Under the pieces are notes generated by a model that was not told the origin of the DNA, did no database searches, and was given only the letters and a program-made list of their open reading frames with translations. DNA of 7,932 nucleotides, from the NCBI GenBank assembly GCA_900768735.1, contig CAAGDZ010000182.1:1-7932 (forward strand), written 5' to 3'. Positions 1 to 4,731 of this stretch are shown here, in pieces. Position numbers and translations under genes: made by a program. The DNA is from Oscillospiraceae bacterium (GTDB taxonomy: Bacteria; Bacillota; Clostridia; Oscillospirales; Ruminococcaceae). Positions within the stretch are counted from its first letter, which is position 1. Every line of letters begins with the position of its first letter.

Positions 1-374
1 ATCACGATACCGCGATACGCGACGACCGTGCGTATTTAAAGCGGCTGCTCAGCGATTTTGAAGCCGACGAGCTGAAACGCCTGATTAAGCTGCGAACCGC
101 CGACGATATGGCGATGCCGCTTGTGCATGACGGAAAAATTGCGGAGTACCGCCGCGCAGTACAGACGCTTGACGATATAATAGCGTCAGGCGAGTGCTAT
201 CGTATGTCGCAGCTTGCCGTGAAGGAGTCCGACCTGATACGCAGAGGGCTTGCCGCAAACAGCAGGCAGGCACAGCTGATAATGAAATACCTTTTCGACG
301 CTGTTTTACAGCAGCCGAAATTAAACAGCGCTCCCGTATTGCTGGAGCTTGTAAAAAAAGCAGTAAAAAAATAG
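1..374 (+). CDS. cca: CCA tRNA nucleotidyltransferase, C-terminal part (5' end outside window)
   Basis: This is the last 123 codons of a gene entering from the left; the reading frame is open from base 3 to the TAG at 372-374. In the family, the enzyme adds or repairs the 3' CCA of tRNA in the cytoplasm. The visible part matches the C-terminal helical body/tail of Firmicutes enzymes. It starts with HDTAIRDD, followed by a helix (YLKRLLSDF..ELKRLIKLRTADDMA). It ends with the typical block SGECYRMSQLAVKESDLIRRGL, then a helix ending in LLELVKKAVKK, which parallels the usual 'LAVNGxDLI..G' region of this family. The catalytic head with its DxD residues is outside the window, so activity cannot be judged. 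The next gene starts 32 bases later on the same strand with no terminator between, so co-transcription is likely. A related poly(A) polymerase is the main alternative, but the LAV-DLI tail favours the CCA enzyme. Confidence -1.
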   Translation, partial: HDTAIRDDRAYLKRLLSDFEADELKRLIKLRTADDMAMPLVHDGKIAEYRRAVQTLDDIIASGECYRMSQLAVKESDLIRRGLAANSRQAQLIMKYLFDAVLQQPKLNSAPVLLELVKKAVKK

Positions 375-406
375 TGCGCCAACACCCGAAAGGAAAAAAT
401 TAGATT

Positions 407-1072
407 ATGAATTGCTGTCTTTGGATAAACGGTAAAAAAATATCCGATTTAAAAGGGATAAGAGAAAATTTCAACATTACCGACATCAGAGGATATTATC
501 TCGGCGGCAGGCTTGCAGACTGGCTTTATTCGCATGACGGTGAATACGAGGCAAGACTTGTCGAGGCTATCCCCAAAGGCACAAATCCCGATAAAATGCT
601 GCATGATATATTCTGCAACAGCTATAAAAGACCCGATTATCATGTCGGCAGAAAGGACGCGGCAAAAGCGTTTATCTTCGCCTGCTCCTACGGCAGCTCT
701 TATGCGAGGGCGCTCGGTTCGGCAAGGATGGGTTCTGCGAAAATGCTCTTAACTTCATTTGTTACTACCTCGGCAAAAGCGATTATCTGCTCTGCGAGAA
801 AAACCTCGTTCGGCTCGCACAGCCATCAGCATGAATTTGAATTTAAAATAGGCTCGTTTTTAAAGACAAGCTTTGCGCTGGGAAGCTTAAATCTCGGAAG
901 CTTTATTCTCGGCAGCTTCACAGCGGGAAGCTTTGCAGGCGGCAGCTATAAGGGGGCAGACCTTGTGGGTGACTGCGAGGACGGCGGCGAACCGTTTGAC
1001 AAGGCGGCGGCGCTTGCCTACTTAACTTCTGAGCCGCTTAATATGTACGGCTACGGTATACATCTGATATGA
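407..1072 (+). CDS. Pentapeptide-repeat-like protein with Gly-Ser-Phe ladder, function unknown
   Basis: This is a 221-aa protein without signal peptide or membrane segment. Residues 1-70 look like a small conserved domain (WINGKKISDLKGIRENF, then YYLGGRLADWLY), a style seen at the N-terminus of uncharacterised Clostridia proteins; I cannot name it. Residues 149-188 are eight in-register five-residue units (GSFLK, TSFAL, GSLNL, GSFIL, GSFTA, GSFAG, GSYKG, ADLVG). The last is a canonical A(D/N)LxG pentapeptide, so the block should form a right-handed quadrilateral beta-helix with an aromatic ladder and an unusual Ser ladder. Residues 104-139 are a looser array of 12-residue units (5+5+2). The tail 189-221 is acidic, then aromatic. 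The start is the only good ATG after an in-frame TAG at 401-403; the AAAGG at 389-393 is 13 nt away, a long spacing. The stop overlaps the next gene's ATG (ATGA), implying coupled translation. Gene reality is well supported; function is not. Confidence -1.
   Translation: MNCCLWINGKKISDLKGIRENFNITDIRGYYLGGRLADWLYSHDGEYEARLVEAIPKGTNPDKMLHDIFCNSYKRPDYHVGRKDAAKAFIFACSYGSSYARALGSARMGSAKMLLTSFVTTSAKAIICSARKTSFGSHSHQHEFEFKIGSFLKTSFALGSLNLGSFILGSFTAGSFAGGSYKGADLVGDCEDGGEPFDKAAALAYLTSEPLNMYGYGIHLI
716..823 (+). repeat. Three 12-residue Ser-rich units (5+5+2) inside the 221-aa protein
   Basis: The encoded residues 104-139 read as GSARM-GSAKM-LL, TSFVT-TSAKA-II and CSARK-TSFGS-HS. Each is two five-residue units with Ser second, plus two extra residues (hydrophobic in the first two copies). 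This differs from the uninterrupted pentapeptides that follow and suggests a related but distinct coil geometry, or decayed pentapeptides. The periodicity is read directly; the structural meaning is inference. Confidence -1.
851..970 (+). repeat. Eight in-frame 15-bp pentapeptide-coding units
   Basis: The DNA repeats every 15 bases, most clearly around 881-955, where GGAAGCTT or GGCAGCTT/GGCAGCTA recurs at the start of units. The protein units are GSFLK through ADLVG (residues 149-188). Nucleotide similarity is higher for the middle four copies, pointing to fairly recent unit duplication there. Confidence -1.
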
Positions 1073-1908
1073 ACGCATTTCACATTTTTTCTGCGGCACC
1101 GTTCTTTGCGAAAAACGGCGAAAAGCCGCTCACTATGGACAAAACGGATATTTACTGCACGGTTATCTCGGCTCTCAGGTGGCGACAGAAAAACGGTAGT
1201 ATAGCTATGATAACCGACAAAAACGGCAAGGAATTATTCCAAAAAATCGGCATAACAGAGGTATGGGACAGTCTGGACGGCTCGCTCGACTGCAATATAG
1301 ACGGAATCGACCCTATCATGTTCTGGGCGGGGGCAAAGCTGCTCGCACTACAGAAATTTCCTGCTCCGTGTGTGATGCTAGACACGGATTTTATCGTGTG
1401 GGATAAGCTTAATTTCGGCGATAAGATAATAGCGGCGCACGAGGAGGACCTGAACCCCGACATATACCCCGACATTTCCGCCTTTGATATGACGGACTTT
1501 ACCTTTGCCGACGGACTGGATTTTACTCTGCCCGCGCTTAATACCGCGTTTTTGTATATCCCCGACGAGAGCTTTAAGCAGTATTATACCTCGCAGGCTA
1601 TAGCCTTTATGAAATCGGCGAGAAAAGGCGGAGATTATCTCACTTACATGGTTTTTGCCGAGCAGCGGCTGTTGCCGATGCTTGCAAAAAAGTGCGGTAT
1701 AGAGTATAATGTGCTTATGGACAAGGACAGGCTGTTTTTCCCGCAGAAAAAATACACGCATCTGTGGGGTGCGAAGCAGGTCATGCGCGACGAAAAGTCG
1801 CAGTCGCAGAAGTTCTGCGAGGGGTGCAGGAAAAGAATACACCTCTCCTTCCCCGATTATGCGTATCTTATAGACAGGATAGAAAGCTACTGTAACGCAG
1901 AGCGTTGA
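1069..1908 (+). CDS. DUF6734-like putative glycosyltransferase
   Basis: This is a 279-aa soluble protein with a GT-A-like layout. Residues 45-66 (IAMITDKNGKELFQKIGITEVW) resemble the sugar-nucleotide-binding first half of such folds. Residues 86-111 (WAGAKLLALQ....CVMLDTDFIVW) hold a buried strand ending in D105-T106-D107, the position of a metal-binding DxD. Then come ALNTAFLYIPDESF (156-169), AEQRLLPMLAKKCGI (197-211) and YTHLWG (229-234). These blocks resemble DUF6734 and capsular-synthesis glycosyltransferase-like proteins as I remember them; no search was possible. No membrane segment or signal peptide is seen, so it should act in the cytoplasm. The ATG lies inside the preceding stop (4-bp ATGA overlap), so it is almost certainly translated together with the pentapeptide-repeat protein. 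Whether that partner is its substrate, scaffold or unrelated is unknown. A glycosyltransferase-type fold is likely; donor and acceptor cannot be told. Confidence -1.
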   Translation: MNAFHIFSAAPFFAKNGEKPLTMDKTDIYCTVISALRWRQKNGSIAMITDKNGKELFQKIGITEVWDSLDGSLDCNIDGIDPIMFWAGAKLLALQKFPAPCVMLDTDFIVWDKLNFGDKIIAAHEEDLNPDIYPDISAFDMTDFTFADGLDFTLPALNTAFLYIPDESFKQYYTSQAIAFMKSARKGGDYLTYMVFAEQRLLPMLAKKCGIEYNVLMDKDRLFFPQKKYTHLWGAKQVMRDEKSQSQKFCEGCRKRIHLSFPDYAYLIDRIESYCNAER

Positions 1909-1987
1909 AGCTTTGCAGGAAGCAAGCCGAAAAAGTGCATAAATTGTAGCCGGTTTTTTCGTGCAATATATGCAAAAGGACGAAAAA

Positions 1988-2046
1988 GTTACAAAACGGT
2001 AACAAAGCGGTTACAAACAGTTGCGATTTTGTTACCATTTTGTTAT
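1988..2046 (+). promoter_or_regulatory. Cluster of five WalR-type half-sites with 11-bp phasing
   Basis: Three half-sites read TGTWAC on the minus strand, seen on plus as GTTACA 1988-1993, GTAACA 1999-2004 and GTTACA 2010-2015. Two read on the plus strand: TGTTAC 2030-2035 and TGTTAT 2041-2046. Within each group the start-to-start distance is exactly 11 bp. This gives three overlapping matches to the known WalR (YycF) box TGTWAH-N5-TGTWAH: two sharing the middle half-site on minus, one on plus. The plus-strand box overlaps the promoter spacer and -10. WalRK is known to control autolysins such as M23 and CHAP endopeptidases, which fits the gene downstream. The last box covers the -10, so the effect could be repression there and activation from the upstream boxes. 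The pattern is read directly; the regulator is inferred. Confidence -1.
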
Positions 2047-2049
2047 AAT
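2021..2049 (+). promoter_or_regulatory. Sigma-A promoter for the M23 peptidase gene
   Basis: The -35 is TTGCGA (2021-2026), the spacer is 17 bp, and the -10 is a perfect TATAAT (2044-2049). Transcription should start near 2056, giving a leader of about 180 nt before the ATG at 2237. The weak -35 with WalR-type boxes next to and over it suggests regulated rather than constitutive use. Confidence -1.
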
Positions 2050-2087
2050 AGTTATGAAAGAAAAAATATAATTGTTTTTCGTGACGG

Positions 2088-2144
2088 AAAGACAAGAAAA
2101 ATGTTTGGGGTTCAAATATGATATATTTGAACCCTATCGTCTTT
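2088..2144 (+). promoter_or_regulatory. Perfect 12-bp hairpin with outer clamp in the M23 leader
   Basis: GGGTTCAAATAT (2108-2119) and ATATTTGAACCC (2123-2134) form a perfect 12-bp stem with a 3-nt loop. An outer helix AAAGAC (2088-2093) with GTCTTT (2139-2144) can close it. No run of T follows, so it is a poor terminator. It may be a stability element or a leader regulatory structure; it matches no riboswitch class I know. It is also a palindrome at DNA level, so a protein-binding site is possible. Confidence -1.
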
Positions 2145-2168
2145 AATTCAGGAAATAATAAGTAAATA

Positions 2169-2214
2169 TGAAAAATCACGGTTTTTCATTTTGTGCTGCG
2201 GCTGAGAGCAGCGC
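2169..2214 (+). promoter_or_regulatory. Two further hairpins ahead of the M23 ribosome binding site
   Basis: TGAAAAA (2169-2175) pairs with TTTTTCA (2182-2188), and GTGCTGC (2193-2199) pairs with GCAGCGC (2208-2214, one G-U). The second ends 10 nt before the GAAAGG Shine-Dalgarno at 2225-2230, leaving that site free. The first, A/T-only apart from one pair, is too weak to terminate transcription. Their role is unknown. Confidence -1.
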
Positions 2215-2236
2215 AGATAAAATTGAAAGGTAATTT

Positions 2237-4210
2237 ATGGATAATCCTAACAATACATATCATCCGGGAGATGAGATTGAGGAAATCTTTCTTCCCGACA
2301 ATGACGAGAATGGCACGGCTAAGACTCTGCCGGTGCCGGACGCGATGACAGAGGTATCGGCTGACAATATTCAGCACTCTAAAGAAGATAATATTAACTC
2401 ACAGATTGCACAGAGCGCGGCAGAGCCGCAGCTGAAGCATACGACCGAAAGAAAAAGCAAGACGGTCAAAAAATCCGACTCCGACAGTGCGCAGCATAAA
2501 AGCGGGAATGACGAAAATACATTTTTCAGCATTATAGCCGACTGCGGAGAGTTCTTCAGCTATCTGGCGGTCAGATGTGTTTTACTGCCGCTGAAGGTAA
2601 TATGGCTTTTACTGAAATTCTTGTGGACGCACACCGCGCTGTTCAGAGACGCGCTCGCGCGTATGGCAAAGGCGCTGTGGCATTCAGTTTCCTCACCGTT
2701 TTTCAAGACAAAGCGTGCACTTGACAGGACGCGCAGAAAAATCAGGACTGCAAAGGAAAACGGCGACCGCCGCACGGCGGTGAAGCTGTATCTGCTTATT
2801 GTAAAGGACGCGATTTTCGGAAAGCGCGGACTTGCGGTAACGCTGTTCAACTACGGCGCGCCGATCATCGCCGTGGTGTTCCTGATGAGCGTTGTGGGAT
2901 ATGCCACAAACACAAGCTATGCGATAAAGCTCTCGGTAAACGGCAAGTTTGTCGGCTATATCCAGAGCGAGCAGGTGTTTACCGACGCAGAAAGGATAAT
3001 GCAGGAGCGAATCACATATATAGGCACTGAGGAAACAATCTCCATGACGCCGGAGTATTCTCTTGAAATGCTCGGCGGTCAGGATTATCTCGACAAATTC
3101 ACGCTTGCAAACAAGATGATGGAGATTTCGGACGTATCCATCGAATACGCCTACGGAATGTACATCGGCGGCAAGTTTTACGGGGCGCTGGTTGACAAGG
3201 AGCCTGTAGAGCAGGAGCTTGAGAGGATACTCGACAGCTACCGCACCGACAGCAAGGACGAGGACGTGGCGTTTGAAAAAGATATAACCTACGTTCCGGG
3301 ACTTTATCTGTCCGAAAGTATAGTAAGCACAGAGGAAATAAAGAAGCTTGTAAACTCCAAAAAAGAAGAAGCCTCGTATTATACAATCGTTGACGGCGAC
3401 TCGCACTACGGAATATGCGACAAGCTCGGTATCACGCTTGAGGAGCTTGAGGAACTTAACCCCGGCATAAACGATGAGGGATATATGTTAAGAGCCGGCA
3501 ATAAAATCCTGAGGACGCAGGAGGTGCCGTTCTTGTCGGTCAGCGTTTCGCGCACCGAGGTATACGAGGTTGATGTTCCCTACGACACCGAGTACACGAA
3601 GGACGACGAGCACTATCAGGGCGTATACACGACGGTACAGCAGGGCGAAAACGGAAGTAATAAAATTACTGCAAAGGTATATTATGTAAACGAACAGGAA
3701 GTAAAGCGCACGATAGTAAAGACCGAGCGCGTAATGGATCCCGTGACCGAGATAATCTCCGAGGGTACTCTGCCGCCGCAGTCGTCGCACTATTCCGACG
3801 CAACGGTAGAATACGGCATGAAGTACATCTGGCCTGTTGCGGACGGCAGACTCGGCGAATGGGGCTGGTGGGACGGCGGCTACTACGGTCACACCGGAGT
3901 TGATATACTTGCCGATTACGGAACAGATGTCTATGCGGGAGCAAGCGGCGTAGTAACCTTTGCAGGCTGGGACAGCGGCGGATACGGCTACTGCGTAATG
4001 ATACTGCACCCCGACGGATACACTACCCTGTATGCCCACAACAGCGATATATTGGTTCAGGTAGGTCAGCAGGTAACACAGGGACAATGTATAGCCGCAG
4101 TCGGTCAAACGGGTCGAGCGTACGGCTGTCACGTTCACTTTGAGGTAAGATACGGCTCTGAGCGACTAAATCCGAGGTATTTCCTAAGCGGATTGCCGTC
4201 ACTATATTAA
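2237..4210 (+). CDS. Membrane-anchored LysM-G5-M23 peptidoglycan endopeptidase
   Basis: This 657-aa protein is a LytM-type zinc metallopeptidase predicted to cut peptide cross-links of peptidoglycan outside the membrane. Order: an acidic/polar N-terminal region (1-95), a hydrophobic/amphipathic stretch (about 96-130), a basic segment (152-198), a membrane anchor (about 204-222, GAPIIAVVFLMSVVGYA), then an extracytoplasmic region (KLSVNGKFVGYIQSEQVF, typical of Clostridia M23 proteins). LysM follows at about 381-427 (YYTIVDGDSHYGICDKLGIT..LNPGI), a G5-like domain at about 432-510, and the M23 domain at about 528-650. The zinc ligands and catalytic residues are all present: H552 and D556 in GHTGVD, H601 in YAHN, H632 and H634 in HVHFEV, so it should be active. 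LysM and G5 should bind the glycan. The ATG is set by GAAAGG 6 nt upstream. The long cytoplasmic N-terminus is unusual. It is monocistronic: promoter at 2021-2049, terminator at 4221-4260. Its WalR-type boxes suit an autolysin. Confidence -1.
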   Translation: MDNPNNTYHPGDEIEEIFLPDNDENGTAKTLPVPDAMTEVSADNIQHSKEDNINSQIAQSAAEPQLKHTTERKSKTVKKSDSDSAQHKSGNDENTFFSIIADCGEFFSYLAVRCVLLPLKVIWLLLKFLWTHTALFRDALARMAKALWHSVSSPFFKTKRALDRTRRKIRTAKENGDRRTAVKLYLLIVKDAIFGKRGLAVTLFNYGAPIIAVVFLMSVVGYATNTSYAIKLSVNGKFVGYIQSEQVFTDAERIMQERITYIGTEETISMTPEYSLEMLGGQDYLDKFTLANKMMEISDVSIEYAYGMYIGGKFYGALVDKEPVEQELERILDSYRTDSKDEDVAFEKDITYVPGLYLSESIVSTEEIKKLVNSKKEEASYYTIVDGDSHYGICDKLGITLEELEELNPGINDEGYMLRAGNKILRTQEVPFLSVSVSRTEVYEVDVPYDTEYTKDDEHYQGVYTTVQQGENGSNKITAKVYYVNEQEVKRTIVKTERVMDPVTEIISEGTLPPQSSHYSDATVEYGMKYIWPVADGRLGEWGWWDGGYYGHTGVDILADYGTDVYAGASGVVTFAGWDSGGYGYCVMILHPDGYTTLYAHNSDILVQVGQQVTQGQCIAAVGQTGRAYGCHVHFEVRYGSERLNPRYFLSGLPSLY

Positions 4211-4220
4211 ATAAGATAAA

Positions 4221-4260
4221 ACGGCGCGGACTGATTCAGTCTGCGCTGTTATATTTCTAT
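4221..4260 (+). terminator. Rho-independent terminator after the M23 gene
   Basis: A near-perfect 14-bp inverted repeat (arm ACGGCGCGGACTGA at 4221-4234; matching arm at about 4236-4249, two G-U pairs) is followed by a T-rich tail TTATATTTCTAT (4249-4260). It lies just after the M23 stop codon at 4208-4210. Confidence -1.
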
Positions 4261-4302
4261 ATGTGAAAATTTGCAATTGCTGAAATGGCGAGCGGATGGT
4301 GC

Positions 4303-4331
4303 TTGACAAAACCGGAAACAGAGTGTATAAT
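4303..4331 (+). promoter_or_regulatory. Consensus sigma-A promoter of the antisense/antitoxin RNA
   Basis: TTGACA (4303-4308), a 17-bp spacer and TATAAT (4326-4331) match consensus exactly. No plus-strand gene follows, so it should drive a non-coding RNA. The likely start is G4338, six bases after the -10. Such perfect strength is expected for an antitoxin RNA that must outnumber its target. Confidence -1.
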
Positions 4332-4337
4332 AAGGGT

Positions 4338-4361
4338 GCAAGAGTAACCTGATAGACGGTT
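4338..4361 (+). repeat. Shared 5' leader repeat, antitoxin RNA copy
   Basis: This copy begins GCAAGAGTAACC and ends ACGGTT. It matches the minus-strand copy at 4575-4604 at 22 of 24 positions once a 6-base insertion in the latter (TATAGA) is allowed for. It starts exactly at the predicted transcription start. Confidence -1.
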
Positions 4362-4381
4362 GCTCACAAAACAGTAAAATC

Positions 4382-4431
4382 AGAAAGACTTAACCGCTCA
4401 CGAGTGCAATCATGGGGCGGTTATTTCTTTC
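4382..4431. terminator. Bidirectional terminator shared by toxin mRNA and antitoxin RNA
   Basis: The core stem is TAACCGCTC (4391-4399) with the arm at 4415-4423 (one G-U), loop about 15 nt. GAAAG (4383-4387) and CTTTC (4427-4431) can extend it beyond a small internal loop. On plus it is followed by T-rich TTATTTCTTTCGTTT; on minus by TAAGTCTTTCTGATTTT. The toxin TAA stop lies in the stem. A shared bidirectional terminator is a hallmark of convergent type I loci. Confidence -1.
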
Positions 4432-4525
4432 GTTTGAAAAAAGAAAGTGCAGCGAATAATGTTATGACAAAATTGGCTAAAAATGAGCCGAAAAGAAGTA
4501 ATTCTTCAAATGTTATGTAGCACAT
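4421..4525 (-). CDS. Putative type I toxin, small hydrophobic holin-like/Fst-like peptide
   Basis: This is a 34-aa peptide beginning MCYITFEELLLFGSF, with a hydrophobic helix (about residues 9-30) and a basic end FFKRKK. A short polar start with a TFE motif, one transmembrane helix and a charged C-terminus is the typical layout of type I membrane toxins (the holin-like toxin family in Firmicutes, and Fst/TxpA-like peptides). These insert in the cytoplasmic membrane and disturb potential or nucleoid structure. The start is fixed by a very strong SD, GGGAGGTGAT at 4540-4531, 9 nt from GGAGG to the ATG, with an in-frame stop just upstream. It has its own promoter (4611-4640), a leader of about 79 nt, and a stop inside a shared terminator. 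A convergent RNA with a perfect promoter faces it. Each piece was read directly; toxicity is inferred. The alternative is a harmless small membrane peptide, which would leave the antisense RNA unexplained. Confidence -1.
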   Translation of the reverse strand: MCYITFEELLLFGSFLANFVITLFAALSFFKRKK

Positions 4526-4526
4526 T

Positions 4527-4540
4527 GCCTATCACCTCCC
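4527..4540 (-). promoter_or_regulatory. Toxin ribosome binding site with possible sequestering sequence
   Basis: On minus, GGGAGGTGAT (4540-4531) is a long match to the anti-Shine-Dalgarno. The overlapping TGATAGGC (4534-4527) is complementary over six bases to GCCTAT in the leader (4595-4590), which can alternatively pair with a second ATAGGC at 4584-4579. This provides two exclusive foldings, one of which hides the translation start. A 6-bp hairpin (4544-4559) sits just upstream. Confidence -1.
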
Positions 4541-4574
4541 TTACAGTTTATTAAAACTGCTTCGGGAGCGGGAT

Positions 4575-4604
4575 AACCGCCTATCATCTATAGGCTACTC
4601 TTGC
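4575..4604 (-). repeat. Shared 5' leader repeat, toxin mRNA copy
   Basis: On minus it begins GCAAGAGTAGCC and ends AGGCGGTT. The first base, G4604, is six bases past the toxin -10, the same offset as G4338 in the antitoxin RNA. It contains a small hairpin, GCCTAT (4595-4590) with ATAGGC (4584-4579), that the antitoxin copy lacks. Confidence -1.
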
Positions 4605-4610
4605 AGATAT

Positions 4611-4640
4611 ATTTTAGCATATTATGTAGATATTTGTCAA
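4611..4640 (-). promoter_or_regulatory. Promoter of the putative toxin mRNA
   Basis: On minus, TTGACA (4640-4635) and TAAAAT (4616-4611) are separated by 18 bp, and TGC directly before the -10 gives an extended -10. The predicted start is G4604. It points away from the DHHW operon and lies after that operon's terminator, so it serves only the toxin. Confidence -1.
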
Positions 4641-4672
4641 CTTCGCTACTTTTAACAGCATACAAAAATTAC

Positions 4673-4701
4673 AAGAGCGACCCCGGAAAAGGGTCGCTCT
4701 T
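4673..4701 (-). terminator. Terminator of the MBOAT-DHHW operon
   Basis: An 11-bp perfect stem (AAGAGCGACCC 4673-4683 with GGGTCGCTCTT 4691-4701) has a 7-nt loop. Read on minus it is followed by GTAATTTTTGTATG, a T-rich tail, and lies 31 bases after the DHHW stop codon. Confidence -1.
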
Positions 4702-4731
4702 ATTCATATTCATACTGAAATAACGCGAAAA

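Larger units (their letters stand above)
4338..4435 (+). ncRNA. Putative type I antitoxin RNA, convergent to the toxin mRNA
   Basis: This is a predicted transcript of about 98 nt from a perfect promoter to a hairpin followed by TTATTTCTTTCGTTT. It has a 5' hairpin, GAGTAACC (4342-4349) with GGTTGCTC (4358-4365), and shares the 3' terminator hairpin with the toxin mRNA. Its 3' part is antisense to the last few toxin codons and the toxin 3' UTR, so it can form a perfect duplex. A second copy of its TAACCGC (4391-4397) occurs on plus at 4574-4580, so it can also pair over 7 bp with the toxin 5' UTR. The arrangement parallels TxpA/RatA, BsrG/SR4 and pAD1 Fst RNA I/RNA II. The ends are predicted; expression is unproven. 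Confidence -1.

Noticed and set aside
1921..1987. Possible terminator after the GT-like gene (TTTTTT at 1955-1960)
   Set aside because: No GC-rich stem precedes the T-run; only weak A/T pairing (TTTTTCGT with ACGAAAAA) is possible, so I could not support a call.
1988..2046. Iterons or DnaA-type origin repeats
   Set aside because: The repeats are 6-bp TGTWAH half-sites with 11-bp steps at a promoter, not 9-bp DnaA boxes, and no replication gene is near.
2099..2160. Leader peptide starting ATG at 2118
   Set aside because: It is fifteen codons in the hairpin region without a ribosome binding site and without a run of regulatory codons.
1868..2179. Open frame of 103 codons on minus across the M23 promoter region
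   Set aside because: It overlaps the GT-like gene end, the promoter and the leader hairpins. It is Phe/Leu-rich as expected from AT-rich non-coding DNA and resembles no family.
2050..2236. ydaO/c-di-AMP or other known riboswitch ahead of the wall hydrolase
   Set aside because: I looked for the conserved blocks of this class, which often controls wall hydrolases, and saw none; only simple hairpins are present.
3488..4138. Minus-strand frame of 216 codons opposite the M23 domain
   Set aside because: The plus frame has full LysM, G5 and M23 motifs with catalytic residues; the minus frame has none and no ribosome binding site.
4413..4460. Small plus-strand frame starting ATGGGGCGG within the antisense RNA
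   Set aside because: It is fifteen codons with no Shine-Dalgarno, and its start lies in the terminator hairpin; the RNA is better explained as non-coding.
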